A DNA stretch of 44,048 nucleotides from Bacillota bacterium (GTDB taxonomy: Bacteria > Bacillota > Clostridia > Christensenellales > CAG-917), in the NCBI GenBank assembly GCA_023665365.1, contig JAMPEA010000009.1:1-44048 (forward strand), in the 5' to 3' direction. The translations under genes and the position numbers were made by a program. The notes under the pieces were generated by a model. It ran no database searches, had not been told where the DNA came from, and saw nothing but the letters and a program-made list of their open reading frames with translations. Shown in pieces: positions 16,428 through 23,513 of the stretch. The first letter of the stretch is position 1, and every line of letters starts with the position of its first letter.

Positions 16428-18791
16428 ATTTTCATTCTCCTTTTGAGATATTTTATTGTCGTCTGTTTCGCTTGCGCCGCCCGAGCCGCTTTGCGTGCGC
16501 TTTATCTTGAAGAAGTTTATCGTCAGCGCGTTTAGCACCACCGATACGCTCGATACGCTCATCGCAAGCGCGCCTATCATCGGATTGATTTTAAAGCCGC
16601 TTACGTAGTAGAACGCGCCCGTTGCGATTATCACGCAGACAAAGTTGTATATAAACGCCCAGAAAAGCCCAAGTCTTATCGTGTTCAGCACGCGACGGCT
16701 CAGCGATATGACGTTGAGCACGTCCATAAGGTCGTTGCGAAGCAACACTATATCGCTGCACTCCATCGCTACGTCGCTTCCGCCGCCGATGGCTATGCCG
16801 AGGTCCGCGGAGGTCAGGGCGGGAGCGTCGTTCACTCCGTCGCCGACCATTGCCACAAGGTGCTTGCCGTCAGACTTTAACGACTCTACGACGCGTTGCT
16901 TGTCTGCGGGATATACGTCGGCGATGACCTCGCTTACGCCTACCTCTTTTGCGATTACGTTTGCGGTTGCCTCGTTGTCGCCGGTGAGCATAACAACTTT
17001 TATGCCGCGCTTGATAAGCTCCCTTATCGCAGAGACCGAGCCCGCCTTTACGGGGTCTTTGACGGCGAGTATTCCCACGACTTCGCTTTCTCTTATTATA
17101 AGCAGAGGGGTTTTGCCCTCGCTTGCGAATGCGTCCGCTTTGGGCTTTACGCCTGCAACGTCCGCGCCCTTATCCTGCGCCATTTTGAGATTGCCTATCG
17201 CGTAGTTTACGCCGTTTATTTTGCCCTCTATGCCGCGGCCCTCTATCGAGCGATAATCTTCTGCGTCGATTAAAGCGGCGTTTTGCGCCTTGGCGTATTC
17301 GACGATAGACAGCGCGAGCGGGTGCTCGGATTTTATTTCAAGCGAGTACACAGCGGCGAGCGCGTCTATATCACGAACCGCATTCATCTCGGAGTCGGCA
17401 AAGCCCTGTTTGAGGAGTAAAAAATCCGTGACTTTGGGCTTGCCCTCGGTTATCGTGCCGGTCTTATCGAGCACGACGGTCTTAATGAGGTGCGCTTTTT
17501 CGAGGATTTCCGCATTTTTGATGAGCAATCCGCACTGCGCTCCCTTGCCCGTGCCAGCCATTATGGATACGGGGGTTGCAAGCCCGAGCGCGCAGGGACA
17601 GGCGATGACGACAACCGAAATCGCAAAGTTCAGCGACAGCTCAAAGGATGAGCCTGCAATCAGATTGGCGATTAGCGTCACGAGCGCGATTGCGAAAATG
17701 ACGGGCACGAAAATCCCCGATATTTTGTCCGCGAGTTTGGATATGGGCGCTTTTGAGTTGCTCGCCTCGTCCACAAGGCGGATGATAGAGGCGATAGACG
17801 TGTCGTCGCCTACCTTGCTCGCTCTCATCTTAAAGTAGCCCGCAGTGACTGTCGTAGAGGAGTATACCTCGTCGCCCTCCGATTTGAATACGGGCATCGA
17901 CTCGCCCGTTATGTTGGCTTGATTTAGCGACGCGTTTCCCTCTACGATAACGCCGTCCACGGGCACGCTCGCGCCGTTTTTGACGACGAGTATATCGCCG
18001 ACCCTCACGTCCTCGGCGGGGATTTCAACCTCCTCGTCCTCTCTTAGCACGGTCGCGCGCTTCGGCGCTAAATCCATAAGTTTCGTGACGGCGGCGGTGG
18101 TTTTCTTTTTGGACAGCCCCTCCAAATACTTGCCTAAGCTCACGAGCGTGAGTATCATTCCGGCAGATTCCAAATACAGACTGTCGTGATAGGTCATAAG
18201 CACGCTTTGCCAGTGCTCGGCGTTCGTGCCGGCAGAAACCATGGCTTGGGCGTAGCTTATCATAAACAGCGCGAAAATCCCGTATACGAGGGATGCAGTT
18301 GCGCCCACCGCTATGAGCGAATCCATATTGGGCTTCAAGCGGAACAGTTTTTTAAATCCGCTCGAAAAGTAGCGGCGATAGATGAAAAGTATGGGCAATA
18401 CGATCAAAAATTGCAGGAGTGCAAAACCCATAGGATTTGCCTCGTGGTCGAACACCTTGGGGGCGGGGAAGCCCCACATCATATTTCCCATCGAAAAGTA
18501 CATCAGCACGAGCAAAAGCCCGACGCATACCAAAAGTTTCGCAAGCGCGTAATCCTTTTTTGCAAGCGGAACTTGCGGACTGTCTGAAATTATCAGCTTA
18601 TAGCCCGCGTCGTTCACCGCGCTTTCGAGCTTTTGAGGGGAGCAGACTTGCTCGTCGTACTCAATAACCGCGTTGTTTTTCAGCAGGTTTACGCTTGCGG
18701 ACTTTACGCCGTCCACCTTTTCGAGCGCCTTTTGTACGTGCGCTTGACACGCCGAGCAGGTCATGCCCTGTACGTCGAATTTCTTTTTCAC
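16164..18791 (-). CDS. copA: copper-exporting P-type ATPase with fused C-terminal CopZ-like domain
   Basis: The 875-residue P1B-type ATPase exports Cu(I). An N-terminal heavy-metal domain (GMTCSACQ, Cys12/Cys15) is followed by membrane helices and the actuator TGES. The ion-binding CPC lies at about 398-400 and the phosphorylated DKTGT near 442. Downstream are SEHPLA, GDGVNDAPAL, and late-helix YNFVC and MSVSSVSVVLNAL, which support copper specificity. Beyond the normal end (about residue 765), a linker leads to a second heavy-metal domain with MMCGMCEAHV (Cys801/Cys804). The start is GTG and overlaps the csoR TAG by one base, with AGAGG upstream. See the internal start at 16427. Confidence 0.95.
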   Translation of the reverse strand: MKKKFDVQGMTCSACQAHVQKALEKVDGVKSASVNLLKNNAVIEYDEQVCSPQKLESAVNDAGYKLIISDSPQVPLAKKDYALAKLLVCVGLLLVLMYFSMGNMMWGFPAPKVFDHEANPMGFALLQFLIVLPILFIYRRYFSSGFKKLFRLKPNMDSLIAVGATASLVYGIFALFMISYAQAMVSAGTNAEHWQSVLMTYHDSLYLESAGMILTLVSLGKYLEGLSKKKTTAAVTKLMDLAPKRATVLREDEEVEIPAEDVRVGDILVVKNGASVPVDGVIVEGNASLNQANITGESMPVFKSEGDEVYSSTTVTAGYFKMRASKVGDDTSIASIIRLVDEASNSKAPISKLADKISGIFVPVIFAIALVTLIANLIAGSSFELSLNFAISVVVIACPCALGLATPVSIMAGTGKGAQCGLLIKNAEILEKAHLIKTVVLDKTGTITEGKPKVTDFLLLKQGFADSEMNAVRDIDALAAVYSLEIKSEHPLALSIVEYAKAQNAALIDAEDYRSIEGRGIEGKINGVNYAIGNLKMAQDKGADVAGVKPKADAFASEGKTPLLIIRESEVVGILAVKDPVKAGSVSAIRELIKRGIKVVMLTGDNEATANVIAKEVGVSEVIADVYPADKQRVVESLKSDGKHLVAMVGDGVNDAPALTSADLGIAIGGGSDVAMECSDIVLLRNDLMDVLNVISLSRRVLNTIRLGLFWAFIYNFVCVIIATGAFYYVSGFKINPMIGALAMSVSSVSVVLNALTINFFKIKRTQSGSGGASETDDNKISQKENENMKKYVLKVDGMMCGMCEAHVNDAVRKSANVTDVKSSHSKGTTEITCEDEINVEAIKAAIEQQGYKVSSVNEAPAEKQGFFAKLFKKN

Positions 18792-19090
18792 TATTGAAAC
18801 CTCTTAAATAAGTCTACGATTTCGTCCACAACGTCGATATTGCCCGCTTGCACGTTTTCTACAAGGCAGGTGTGCATATGCGCGTCGAGCAGCAGGTTGG
18901 CAAGGCTTTTTATCGACTTGTCCGCCGCGCTCAACTGAATGAGAATATCGTCGCAATATCTGTCCTCGGCAACCATATTCTTTATCCCGTTAAGTTGACC
19001 GATGATTTTGTTCAGCCTTATTTCAAGCGCGCGTTTTTCCTCTGCCGTGCGCTTTTTGGTGCGGGTTGAGCAGCAACATTTGTTTTCCAT
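18791..19090 (-). CDS. csoR: copper-sensing transcriptional repressor CsoR
   Basis: The 99-residue all-helical repressor of the CsoR/RcnR family binds Cu(I) through Cys46, His71 and Cys75. The spacing (25 then 4 residues) matches the Cys-His-Cys set of known CsoR proteins. The N-terminus carries an extra CCC run. The start at MENKCCC (19090) has GAGAGGG upstream and is preferred over the in-frame Met at 19114. It is the first gene of csoR-copA and represses its own promoter through the operator at 19175-19193. Confidence 0.95.
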   Translation of the reverse strand: MENKCCCSTRTKKRTAEEKRALEIRLNKIIGQLNGIKNMVAEDRYCDDILIQLSAADKSIKSLANLLLDAHMHTCLVENVQAGNIDVVDEIVDLFKRFQ

Positions 19091-19172
19091 ATTATCCCTC
19101 TCTATTATGCTCATATATATTGAAATAAACCTAATTTACAATACGACGAGCGAAATTCTTTTATATAAAAAC

Positions 19173-19200
19173 AATATACCCTACTGGGGTATACTGTCAA
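19173..19200 (-). promoter_or_regulatory. csoR-copA promoter with CsoR operator in its spacer
   Basis: On the minus strand, TTGACA (19200-19195) and TATATT (19178-19173) are 16 bases apart. The spacer and -10 contain TATACCCTACTGGGGTATA (19175-19193), a near-palindrome of the CsoR type. Apo-CsoR bound here would block polymerase, and copper would release it. Confidence 0.85.
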
Positions 19201-19238
19201 GCGTTGAGCGAAAAAATATCGATAGAGTTTAAGAGTAT

Positions 19239-19445
19239 TTAATCTTCAAGTCCTGCGAGATAGTCGATTGATACGCCGAAATATTTTGACATTGCGACAA
19301 GATTGGAAAGTTTAGGTTCGCATTTGCCTATTTCCCATTGACTTACGGAAGATTTGCCAACGCCAAGCTCTTTTGCAAGCGCAATTTGCCCAATCTCCTT
19401 TTCCTGCCTAAGCATTTTTAACCTTTCCGCAAAAACATTTTTCAT
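19239..19445 (-). CDS. mini-XRE transcriptional regulator, divergent from a zinc-ribbon membrane protein
   Basis: The 68-residue helix-turn-helix protein contains FAERLKMLRQEKEIGQIALAKEL, GVGKSSVSQWEIGKCEPKL and the FGVSIDYLAGLED tail. GGAAAGA precedes its ATG. It is divergent from the membrane protein at 19536. A perfect 18-bp palindrome sits in that gene's promoter, so this protein is the likely repressor of its neighbour. Confidence 0.85.
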   Translation of the reverse strand: MKNVFAERLKMLRQEKEIGQIALAKELGVGKSSVSQWEIGKCEPKLSNLVAMSKYFGVSIDYLAGLED

Positions 19446-19478
19446 ATTTTTATCTTTCCATAATAACGGGAAAATGTC

Positions 19479-19507
19479 TTGACTTCCCGTTATAACGGGA
19501 ATACAAT
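19479..19507 (+). promoter_or_regulatory. promoter with a perfect palindromic operator in its spacer
   Basis: TTGACT (19479-19484) and TACAAT (19502-19507) are 17 bases apart. The perfect palindrome TTCCCGTTATAACGGGAA (19484-19501) fills the spacer exactly. A half-site-like AACGGGAA lies nearby (19465-19472). It is the probable binding site of the divergent mini-XRE protein. Confidence 0.8.
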
Positions 19508-19535
19508 GTTATTATTCATTTTTCGGAGGATAAAT

Positions 19536-19853
19536 ATGTATTGTTCCGAGTGCGGAAATAAAATGGATAGCGGTTCGCAATTTTGTTCTCAATGCGGAAA
19601 AGCTCTAAGCGAAAATAATCCTATTCGCGAAAAGCAAAATACGGCGGCGATAGTTGGTTTTGTATTCTCGTTTATTTTGGGAATAGTCGGGCTGATATGT
19701 TCGATAATAGGTTATAGAAACGCAGATATTTTATATAACGGAAAATATAAGAGGCTCTCGTTGGCAGGTATAATGATTAGCGAAATTACGATTACGTGGC
19801 AAATAACGTTCGCAACGTTTATGGCGACGCTGTTGATAATCGTATTAAGTTAA
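19536..19853 (+). CDS. zinc-ribbon membrane protein (DUF4190-like)
   Basis: The 105-residue protein opens with a zinc ribbon, MYCSECGNKM...FCSQCGKAL (four Cys in two CxxC). A charged linker and two membrane spans follow (about 35-58 and 78-104). The hydrophobic part, AAIVGFVFSFILGIVGLICSIIGYRNA, resembles DUF4190. The start is fixed by CGGAGGA (19524-19530); an upstream ATG frame from 19479 would begin inside the promoter. It is controlled by the palindromic operator shared with the XRE gene. A terminator follows directly. Confidence 0.85.
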   Translation: MYCSECGNKMDSGSQFCSQCGKALSENNPIREKQNTAAIVGFVFSFILGIVGLICSIIGYRNADILYNGKYKRLSLAGIMISEITITWQITFATFMATLLIIVLS

Positions 19854-19856
19854 AAA

Positions 19857-19885
19857 CGAAAAACCGCTACTAAATTGCGGTTTTT
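19857..19885 (+). terminator. terminator after the zinc-ribbon membrane gene
   Basis: AAAACCGC (19859-19866) pairs with GCGGTTTT, and a six-T run follows. It lies immediately after the stop and may also serve the convergent DUF421 gene. Confidence 0.8.
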
Positions 19886-19915
19886 TCGTATATAAATTTT
19901 CGTATATAAAGCGGC

Positions 19916-20614
19916 TTATTGATTTTTATAATGCACTGTAAATTTGTCCGTCTTGTCGTCGTAGACGGCAAGTATTATGTTTTTTAGGTCGGATTTGTCC
20001 TTAATTTGCAGGCGCTGAAATAGCCACTCGTTCGTTTTGTTTGCCTCGCTGAGTCCCGACTCGGATATTGCGCCGTCGGCAATCATTATATTAGTGAGGG
20101 ACGCTTTTTCTATTGCGTCGCGGTTGACGTCCTCGATGACGACGGGTTTTTGATTGCCCTTGGGCAGGACGGAAAGCTCGCCGCTGGGCTCGAATATCGC
20201 GTAGGCTACGTCGTTTACGTCAAAGTAGTTTTTCTCGCGGAGCATCGAAAGCAAATCGTTTACGTCGATATTGCATTTTACAAGTTGTTTATAGTCTATC
20301 TTGCCCTCGTATATCAGCGTAGACGGCTTGCCCTTTAATATGCGCTTCAAAAGCGCGCTCTTTCTGCCTACGACTGACACGAGCAGGGCAAGAACGAGGA
20401 ATATCGTCATCGCAATCAGATAGTAGTAAAAAGGCGTTTTGCTATCCGTCGCCATCTCCGCCGCAATCGAGCCGAGCGATATGCCTATCGCGTAGTCGAT
20501 AAATTCAAGTTGCGCTATTTGCTTCTTGCCGAGTATCTTCGAGATGATAAACAAATACGCAAACGATACCACGGAATTTATAAGCACCCAATAAATAGAT
20601 TCTATCCCAAACAT
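19916..20614 (-). CDS. DUF421 (YetF-like) membrane protein
   Basis: The 232-residue protein has three N-terminal membrane segments (IYWVLINSVVSFAYLFIISKILG, LEFIDYAIGISLGSIAAEMA, FYYYLIAMTIFLVLALLVSVVG). A cytoplasmic DUF421/YetF-C domain follows, with PSTLIYEGKIDYKQLVKCNIDVNDLLSMLREKNYFDVNDVAYAIFEPSGELSVLP, the most conserved part of the family. The frame is open further upstream, but the ATG at 20614 with AGGAG seven bases before is the proper start and matches family length. The biochemical function is unsettled, with links to spore or envelope physiology in bacilli. It is alone on its strand here. Confidence 0.88.
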   Translation of the reverse strand: MFGIESIYWVLINSVVSFAYLFIISKILGKKQIAQLEFIDYAIGISLGSIAAEMATDSKTPFYYYLIAMTIFLVLALLVSVVGRKSALLKRILKGKPSTLIYEGKIDYKQLVKCNIDVNDLLSMLREKNYFDVNDVAYAIFEPSGELSVLPKGNQKPVVIEDVNRDAIEKASLTNIMIADGAISESGLSEANKTNEWLFQRLQIKDKSDLKNIILAVYDDKTDKFTVHYKNQ

Positions 20615-20766
20615 AAAGTTCTCCTGATTTGCTTGATTATGGACACAAAAGTCAAATTTTATACGGCTCGCATTTTTGCCGAATAATAAATATTTATTTG
20701 TAAAAATGTACAAAATATCGTGTATGCTATTAGCATTATCCATATGGGGTAAACAGGAGAAAAAAT

Positions 20767-21669
20767 ATGAAAGTACAAGATTGGACAAACGAATGGCTTG
20801 CCGTTTATGTGAAGAACAGGGTGAAATGCAGAACTTATCAAAAATATCAGCAAGTTTTGACATCGCATATTTTGCCTCAGCTCGGAAGCATCGAACTCGA
20901 AGCCGTCAAAGCACACGACATCCAACAACTCATCTACGTTGAACTGTTGGAAAACAAAAAACTTGCAGGCAATACGATAAATATCGCTATCGCCATCTTG
21001 AAGGGCATGTTCGCAAGCGCGGAGGACGCAGAGATTATCATCAAAAACCCCTGCTCCCGCATCAAGCGCGTCGCCGTGGACGAGAAACGCATAGACGTTT
21101 TCACCGTGCGCGAACAGCATAAGCTCGAAGTCGGCGTAAGGCAGGACGGCAGACTGCGTATGAACGGCATACTTATCAGCCTCTATACGGGGCTCCGCAT
21201 CGGCGAGTTGCTCGCGCTCACTTGGCACGACGTGGATTTTTTGCACAACACCATCACCATCAACAAAACCCGAGCGTCAAGCGTAGAGGATAGGGATTAT
21301 ACCTCGCCTAAAACCAAGTCGTCTACAAGGGTTCTGCCAATCCCGCCAAATATCTTGCCTATGCTAAAACTCATGAAAAAGTACAGCAGTAGCAAGTGGG
21401 TCATCGAGTACAACGGCAAGCCCATCAACGAAAGAGGTTATCAGGCGCTTTTCGAAAGGCTGCAAAAGAGGCTCGGCATCGCGCCTCGCGGCTTCCACGC
21501 GCTAAGACATACCTTCGCCACGCGCGCTATGGAGTGCGGTACAGACTACAAGACCCTTAGCGAACTTATGGGGCACGCCAACGCGATGATTACGATAAAC
21601 CGCTACGCTCATAGCCTCATGGATACAAAACGCAAAGCAATCAATAAAATCAGCACTTCCTGTTGCTAA
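20767..21669 (+). CDS. tyrosine recombinase / integrase (orphan)
   Basis: The 300-residue recombinase has an N-terminal SAM-like core-binding domain (about 1-90) and a catalytic domain. The first catalytic Arg is in YTGLRIGELLAL, the Lys lies in the beta-hairpin before SSTRVLP, and HALRHTFATR carries His-x-x-Arg. GHANAMITINRYAHS supplies the second His and the nucleophilic Tyr. The residue set appears complete. AGGAG precedes the ATG. No excisionase, relaxase or phage gene is adjacent, so it is either the remnant of a lost element or a stand-alone DNA invertase. It is a candidate enzyme for the inverted repeats at 39080-39278, though 18 kb away. Confidence 0.93.
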   Translation: MKVQDWTNEWLAVYVKNRVKCRTYQKYQQVLTSHILPQLGSIELEAVKAHDIQQLIYVELLENKKLAGNTINIAIAILKGMFASAEDAEIIIKNPCSRIKRVAVDEKRIDVFTVREQHKLEVGVRQDGRLRMNGILISLYTGLRIGELLALTWHDVDFLHNTITINKTRASSVEDRDYTSPKTKSSTRVLPIPPNILPMLKLMKKYSSSKWVIEYNGKPINERGYQALFERLQKRLGIAPRGFHALRHTFATRAMECGTDYKTLSELMGHANAMITINRYAHSLMDTKRKAINKISTSCC

Positions 21670-21764
21670 CGGACCGGACTTCGTCCGTTTAAAACGAAAA
21701 CTGAGTATTTCTATCAAAGCGAGATAGAGGAGCGCAGTATTCGTTAAAAACACACGAAGTGTGT
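21667..21764. repeat. palindrome cluster directly after the integrase stop (family B)
   Basis: Starting at the TAA there are three inverted repeats. The first is a CGGAC-TTC-GTCCG hairpin (21675-21687). The second is a larger imperfect palindrome with arms AACGAAAACTG (21693-21703) and CAGTATTCGTT (21735-21745) and an inner CTATC/GATAG. The third is an ACACAC-GAA-GTGTGT hairpin (21750-21764). The last two elements recur in related form beside trxB at 31085-31148. Confidence 0.65.
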
Positions 21765-21792
21765 TGCAAATTTAAAAGCCTTGTATTATAAT
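21764..21792 (+). promoter_or_regulatory. promoter of the nfeD-SPFH pair
   Basis: TTGCAA (21764-21769) and a perfect TATAAT (21787-21792) are 17 bases apart. The ATG at 21810 follows GAGGTG. Confidence 0.75.
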
Positions 21793-21809
21793 ATATGCGA
21801 GGTGAAAAT

Positions 21810-22301
21810 ATGGAAAGTATAATGGTTTGGATTTGGCTCGCCGTCACGATTATCGCAATAGTTGTGGAGCTTATCACGCCCGAGCTGGTTTCTATATGGT
21901 TCGCAGTCGGCGGAATAATAGGGATAATATTCTCGTTCATTCCGGGCTTGCCTTGGTGGGGCGAAGTCATCATATTCGCCATAGTTTCAATGGCGTTGCT
22001 TTTCGCGGTGCGTCCGGTGGTCAAGAAGTATTTCGGCAATAAGCGCGTCGCCACAAATACCGACCGCATCATCGGCAAGGAAGTCCGCATGCTTAGTCGG
22101 GCGGATTTCGACAACCTCGGCTCGGCTAAGATCGGGGACGTCGTATGGAGCGTCAAGTCCGAAAACGAAACGCCTCTCCTCGCCGACGAAATCGTTCAAA
22201 TCGTAGCCGTTGACGGCAACAAACTCATCGCCCGTCACGTAGCCGACGTCGGGTCGCTATCCGATAAAGCCGACGAGGCAACCGCCGATATAGAGGGTTA
22301 G
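21810..22301 (+). CDS. NfeD-family membrane protein (short form)
   Basis: The 163-residue protein has membrane segments at about 4-28 and 30-70 and a C-terminal OB-fold domain with the NfeD features DRIIGKEVRML, GSAKIGDVVWSV and VQIVAVDGNKLIARHV. No protease domain is present, so it is the short NfeD1b type. It is directly upstream (75 bp) of the SPFH gene and forms the classic NfeD/stomatin pair of membrane-microdomain proteins. The ATG at 21810 has GAGGTG; an in-frame start at 21795 lacks one. Confidence 0.9.
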   Translation: MESIMVWIWLAVTIIAIVVELITPELVSIWFAVGGIIGIIFSFIPGLPWWGEVIIFAIVSMALLFAVRPVVKKYFGNKRVATNTDRIIGKEVRMLSRADFDNLGSAKIGDVVWSVKSENETPLLADEIVQIVAVDGNKLIARHVADVGSLSDKADEATADIEG

Positions 22302-22376
22302 CGTACATATTCGCAAACCGTCTATTTCGTCAACCGTATTTCAGACAATAATTTATTTTAAACGGAGGATTAAAAT

Positions 22377-23354
22377 ATGTTATCAACAACGTTATGTTTG
22401 TCGGGCGGAGCAATCTTCGGCATCGTGATTGCAATCGTCTTGGTCGTGCTGGTCATCATTCTGGCATGCTGCATCCGCGTAGTGCGTCAGTCCACGGCTG
22501 TCATCGTGGAAAGACTCGGAAAGTATCACCGCACGCTCAACACGGGCTTCCATATGATTGTGCCTTTCATCGACCGCACGAGCAAGCCTATCAGCCTAAA
22601 AGAAATCGTCGCGGATTTCCGTCCGCAGCCCGTTATCACAAAGGATAACGTCACTATGCAGATAGATACCGTCGTGTATTTCTCGATTACCGACCCAAAA
22701 CTTTACACCTACGGCGTAGACCGTCCTATCAGCGCTATCGAAAACTTGACCGCTACAACCTTGCGTAACATCGTCGGCGAGCTCGAACTCGACGAGACGC
22801 TCACCTCGCGCGATACGGTCAATAGCAAAATGCGCATCATTCTCGACGAGGCAACCGACCCGTGGGGCATCAAAATCAACCGCGTCGAGCTTAAAAATAT
22901 CCTGCCGCCCAAGGACATCCAAGAGGCAATGGAAAAGCAGATGCGCGCCGAGCGCGAACGCCGCGAAAGCATCTTGAAAGCCGAGGGCGAAAAGAAATCG
23001 TCCATTCTCATCGCCGAGGGCGAAAAGGAAAGCAAAATCCTTCGCGCGCAAGCCGACAAGGAAGCCAAAATCCTCGCGGCAGACGCGGATAAGCAGGCTC
23101 GCATAATGGCGGCGGAAGCCGAAAAAGCCGCGCTCATCGCCGAAGGCGAAGGTCGTGCGCAAGCGATTGAACTTATCAATCAAGCGAATCCGAACAACCA
23201 ATACGTCACGCTCGAAGGCTTCGAGGCGCTCAAAGTTCTCGCCGACGGACGTTCCACAAAGATAGTAGTCCCCACCGAGATTTCCAACGTCACGGGACTC
23301 CTCGCCAGCCTCAAAGAAACCGTCACCGACGGCGCAAAAACAACAAAAGAATAA
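22377..23354 (+). CDS. SPFH/Band-7 (stomatin/QmcA-like) membrane scaffold protein
   Basis: The 325-residue protein has one N-terminal membrane anchor (about 10-35). Its SPFH domain runs from QSTAVIVERLGKYHRTLNTGFHMIVPFIDR through NVTMQIDTVVYFSITDP to GIKINRVELKNILPPKDIQEAM. A long Ala/Glu/Lys coiled coil (about 180-265) with repeated EGEK and ADK units follows. These proteins oligomerise at the inner face of the membrane and, with NfeD, organise functional microdomains. CGGAGGA precedes the ATG. A strong terminator closes the two-gene operon. Confidence 0.94.
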   Translation: MLSTTLCLSGGAIFGIVIAIVLVVLVIILACCIRVVRQSTAVIVERLGKYHRTLNTGFHMIVPFIDRTSKPISLKEIVADFRPQPVITKDNVTMQIDTVVYFSITDPKLYTYGVDRPISAIENLTATTLRNIVGELELDETLTSRDTVNSKMRIILDEATDPWGIKINRVELKNILPPKDIQEAMEKQMRAERERRESILKAEGEKKSSILIAEGEKESKILRAQADKEAKILAADADKQARIMAAEAEKAALIAEGEGRAQAIELINQANPNNQYVTLEGFEALKVLADGRSTKIVVPTEISNVTGLLASLKETVTDGAKTTKE

Positions 23355-23379
23355 TTAGCATAGTTGAATGTGTTATCTT

Positions 23380-23420
23380 ACAGTACGGCTATTTATATAA
23401 ATAGCCGTACTGTTTCTATA
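23380..23420 (+). terminator. strong palindromic terminator after the SPFH gene
   Basis: A perfect 34-base palindrome (23380-23413, beginning ACAGTACGGCTATT) is followed by a T-rich tail. It marks the boundary between GC-richer host-like genes and the AT-rich island. Confidence 0.85.
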
Positions 23421-23451
23421 CTTTTTGTTATGCGTCAAAAATGTTAGGGGC

Positions 23452-23480
23452 TTGACTATAACATATTTTATATATATAAT
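23452..23480 (+). promoter_or_regulatory. promoter of the surface-glycan island
   Basis: TTGACT (23452-23457) and a perfect TATAAT (23475-23480) are 17 bases apart. AGGAG follows at 23501-23505, then the ATG at 23514. Confidence 0.75.
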
Positions 23481-23513
23481 ATTCATAATATATAGTACTT
23501 AGGAGTGCTTGTA

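Noticed and set aside
20767..21669. prophage
   Set aside because: Apart from the integrase, no phage structural, replication or lysis gene is in the window.
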